Assembly (NCBI GenBank): GCA_031290075.1 | Contig: JAITOG010000048.1 | Span: 1 to 6,795 of the forward strand | DNA: 6,795 bases | Direction of reading: 5' to 3' | Origin: Holosporales bacterium | GTDB lineage: Bacteria > Pseudomonadota > Alphaproteobacteria > BNTO01 | Part shown: one piece after another, positions 6,269 to 6,795 of the stretch | Numbering within the stretch: the stretch's first letter is position 1 | Layout: each line of letters opens with the position of its first letter | The notes under the pieces: model-generated | Told to the model about the DNA's origin: nothing | Database searches by the model: none | Seen by the model: the letters and a program-made list of their open reading frames with translations, nothing else | Position numbers and translations under genes: made by a program

Positions 6269-6276
6269 CTCCTTTT
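6269..6276 (-). promoter_or_regulatory. Ribosome binding site of the leader ORF
   Basis: AAAAGGAG on the - strand, 8 nt before the ATG at 6260. It is a second strong site in the same leader, separate from the GGGGAG that serves the 203-residue gene. Confidence 0.5.
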
Positions 6277-6291
6277 ATCATTTAAAAAAAA

Positions 6292-6319
6292 GTAATACAA
6301 CTTTTCTGAGTAATTTTAA
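6292..6319 (-). promoter_or_regulatory. Possible promoter of the 203-residue gene
   Basis: On the - strand TTAAAA (6319-6314) and TATTAC (6297-6292) are 16 bp apart, each with four of six consensus matches. Transcription would start near 6285, just before the leader ORF's binding site, giving a leader of about 75 nt. The match is weak; its placement is what recommends it. Confidence 0.28.
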
Positions 6320-6333
6320 GGCTTTTAGGCCTT
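6318..6333. repeat. Short palindrome AAGGC/GCCTT beside the possible promoter
   Basis: AAGGC (6318-6322) and GCCTT (6329-6333) with a 6-nt spacer. It overlaps the edge of the proposed -35 of the - strand promoter, as an operator might. A T-rich stretch follows on the + strand only after several bases, so terminator function is doubtful. Confidence 0.35.
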
Positions 6334-6755
6334 GTCTTATTTTTATGTATTCAGTAATCAAAATATTACTTTTATTAGCAAAATACTCACTCTCAACATA
6401 TCTAATACTTGTTTAGTAAAGAATAAGCAGTGGTAGATTTTTTTTCTTGATGGATTTCAGGTAAGTGTGCTTTTTTACAAAAATACAGAAAAAGTTGGGA
6501 GCTTTTAACTCATTTTTTTCTTAGTTCCAGCAAAAAAAAGTATTTAAGTATTTATAAGTTCAAGATTTGAATTTGCAAAATCATCAATAATGCCAAATAA
6601 GAAAAATATGCCCAATTCTATTTAATAGCAATATTCTGTCATAATATCAGTTTCTTCACAATTAGCATCTCAGATATGTATAAGTTCATATGGTTTGAGA
6701 CTGTGGTTTTTTAAAAAGTTGCAAATAGTTTTTAGCCACTTGTGAGCAAAATTCT
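6334..6755. other. AT-rich stretch without a convincing gene
   Basis: No start with a ribosome binding site is seen on either strand. On the - strand one frame (6786 down to 6544) is interrupted only by TGA (6672-6670) and TAA (6624-6622), with protein-like text such as KNFAHKWLKTICNFLKNHS and DANCEETDIMTEY. It may be a decayed coding remnant, or chance. No RNA gene, CRISPR or recognised insertion sequence is visible. Confidence 0.45.
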
Positions 6756-6794
6756 TTGAATAATTCCCTGCCTCTTGCGGGCGGAATTATTCAA
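6756..6794. repeat. 12-bp perfect inverted repeat at the window edge
   Basis: TTGAATAATTCC (6756-6767) and GGAATTATTCAA (6783-6794) are exact reverse complements around a GC-rich 15-nt spacer (CTGCCTCTTGCGGGC), in which GCC (6770-6772) can pair with GGC (6780-6782). An AT-rich stem with a GC-rich tip is the form of dispersed palindromic (REP-like) elements; it could also be a terminator of a + or - strand gene outside the window. The + strand context after it is not visible. Confidence 0.6.
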
Positions 6795-6795
6795 G

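Noticed and set aside
6622..6786. TGA read as a sense codon (recoding) in the - strand frame
   Set aside because: TGA also ends the 61-residue ORF and the leader ORF here, and a single readable TGA in an unassigned frame is no evidence for an altered code.
1..6795. CRISPR arrays, tRNA or rRNA genes, complete insertion sequences
   Set aside because: Looked for on both strands; no regular repeats, cloverleaf signatures or transposase motifs were seen.

Overview
This window comes from an AT-rich bacterial chromosome. It carries the 3' part of dnaG (primase) followed closely by a complete rpoD (primary sigma factor). RpoD has the alphaproteobacterial layout: an acidic N-terminal region 1.1, regions 1.2 to 4.2 and a large non-conserved insert. 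Strong AT bias, long non-coding gaps, and several small cysteine-containing secreted proteins without recognisable families suggest a host-associated alphaproteobacterium, perhaps of the Holosporales/Rickettsiales kind. That placement is inference; no RNA gene or diagnostic marker in the window settles it.

Layout. Positions 1-3168 are the macromolecular-synthesis pair dnaG-rpoD on the + strand, 46 bp apart and probably cotranscribed. Positions 3169-3658 are mostly non-coding but hold, on the - strand, a small signal-peptide gene with an excellent ribosome binding site, broken by a frameshift after four codons. Positions 3659-5143 (+) hold a 61-residue signal-peptide ORF and, in the same reading frame after three stops, a 405-residue ORF of unknown family. 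The latter has no good ribosome binding site and contains a basic PKKKRK stretch. Positions 5144-5598 are non-coding, with a possible terminator, a short direct repeat and a large imperfect inverted repeat. Positions 5599-6210 (-) encode a 203-residue cysteine-rich secreted protein. Its leader has a possible promoter, a 7-codon upstream ORF with its own Shine-Dalgarno sequence, and a hairpin directly before the main Shine-Dalgarno. Positions 6334-6795 have no convincing gene and end in a 12-bp inverted repeat at the window edge.

How it fits together. dnaG and rpoD are ordinary replication and transcription genes. The right half looks like an accessory region of small exported proteins, with signs of decay (frameshift, in-frame stops, lost start signals). 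The points most worth a second look are the viral-NLS-like motif in the 405-residue protein, its possible past fusion to the upstream signal peptide, and the leader ORF/hairpin ahead of the 203-residue secreted protein. No complete new multi-gene system can be claimed from this sequence alone.
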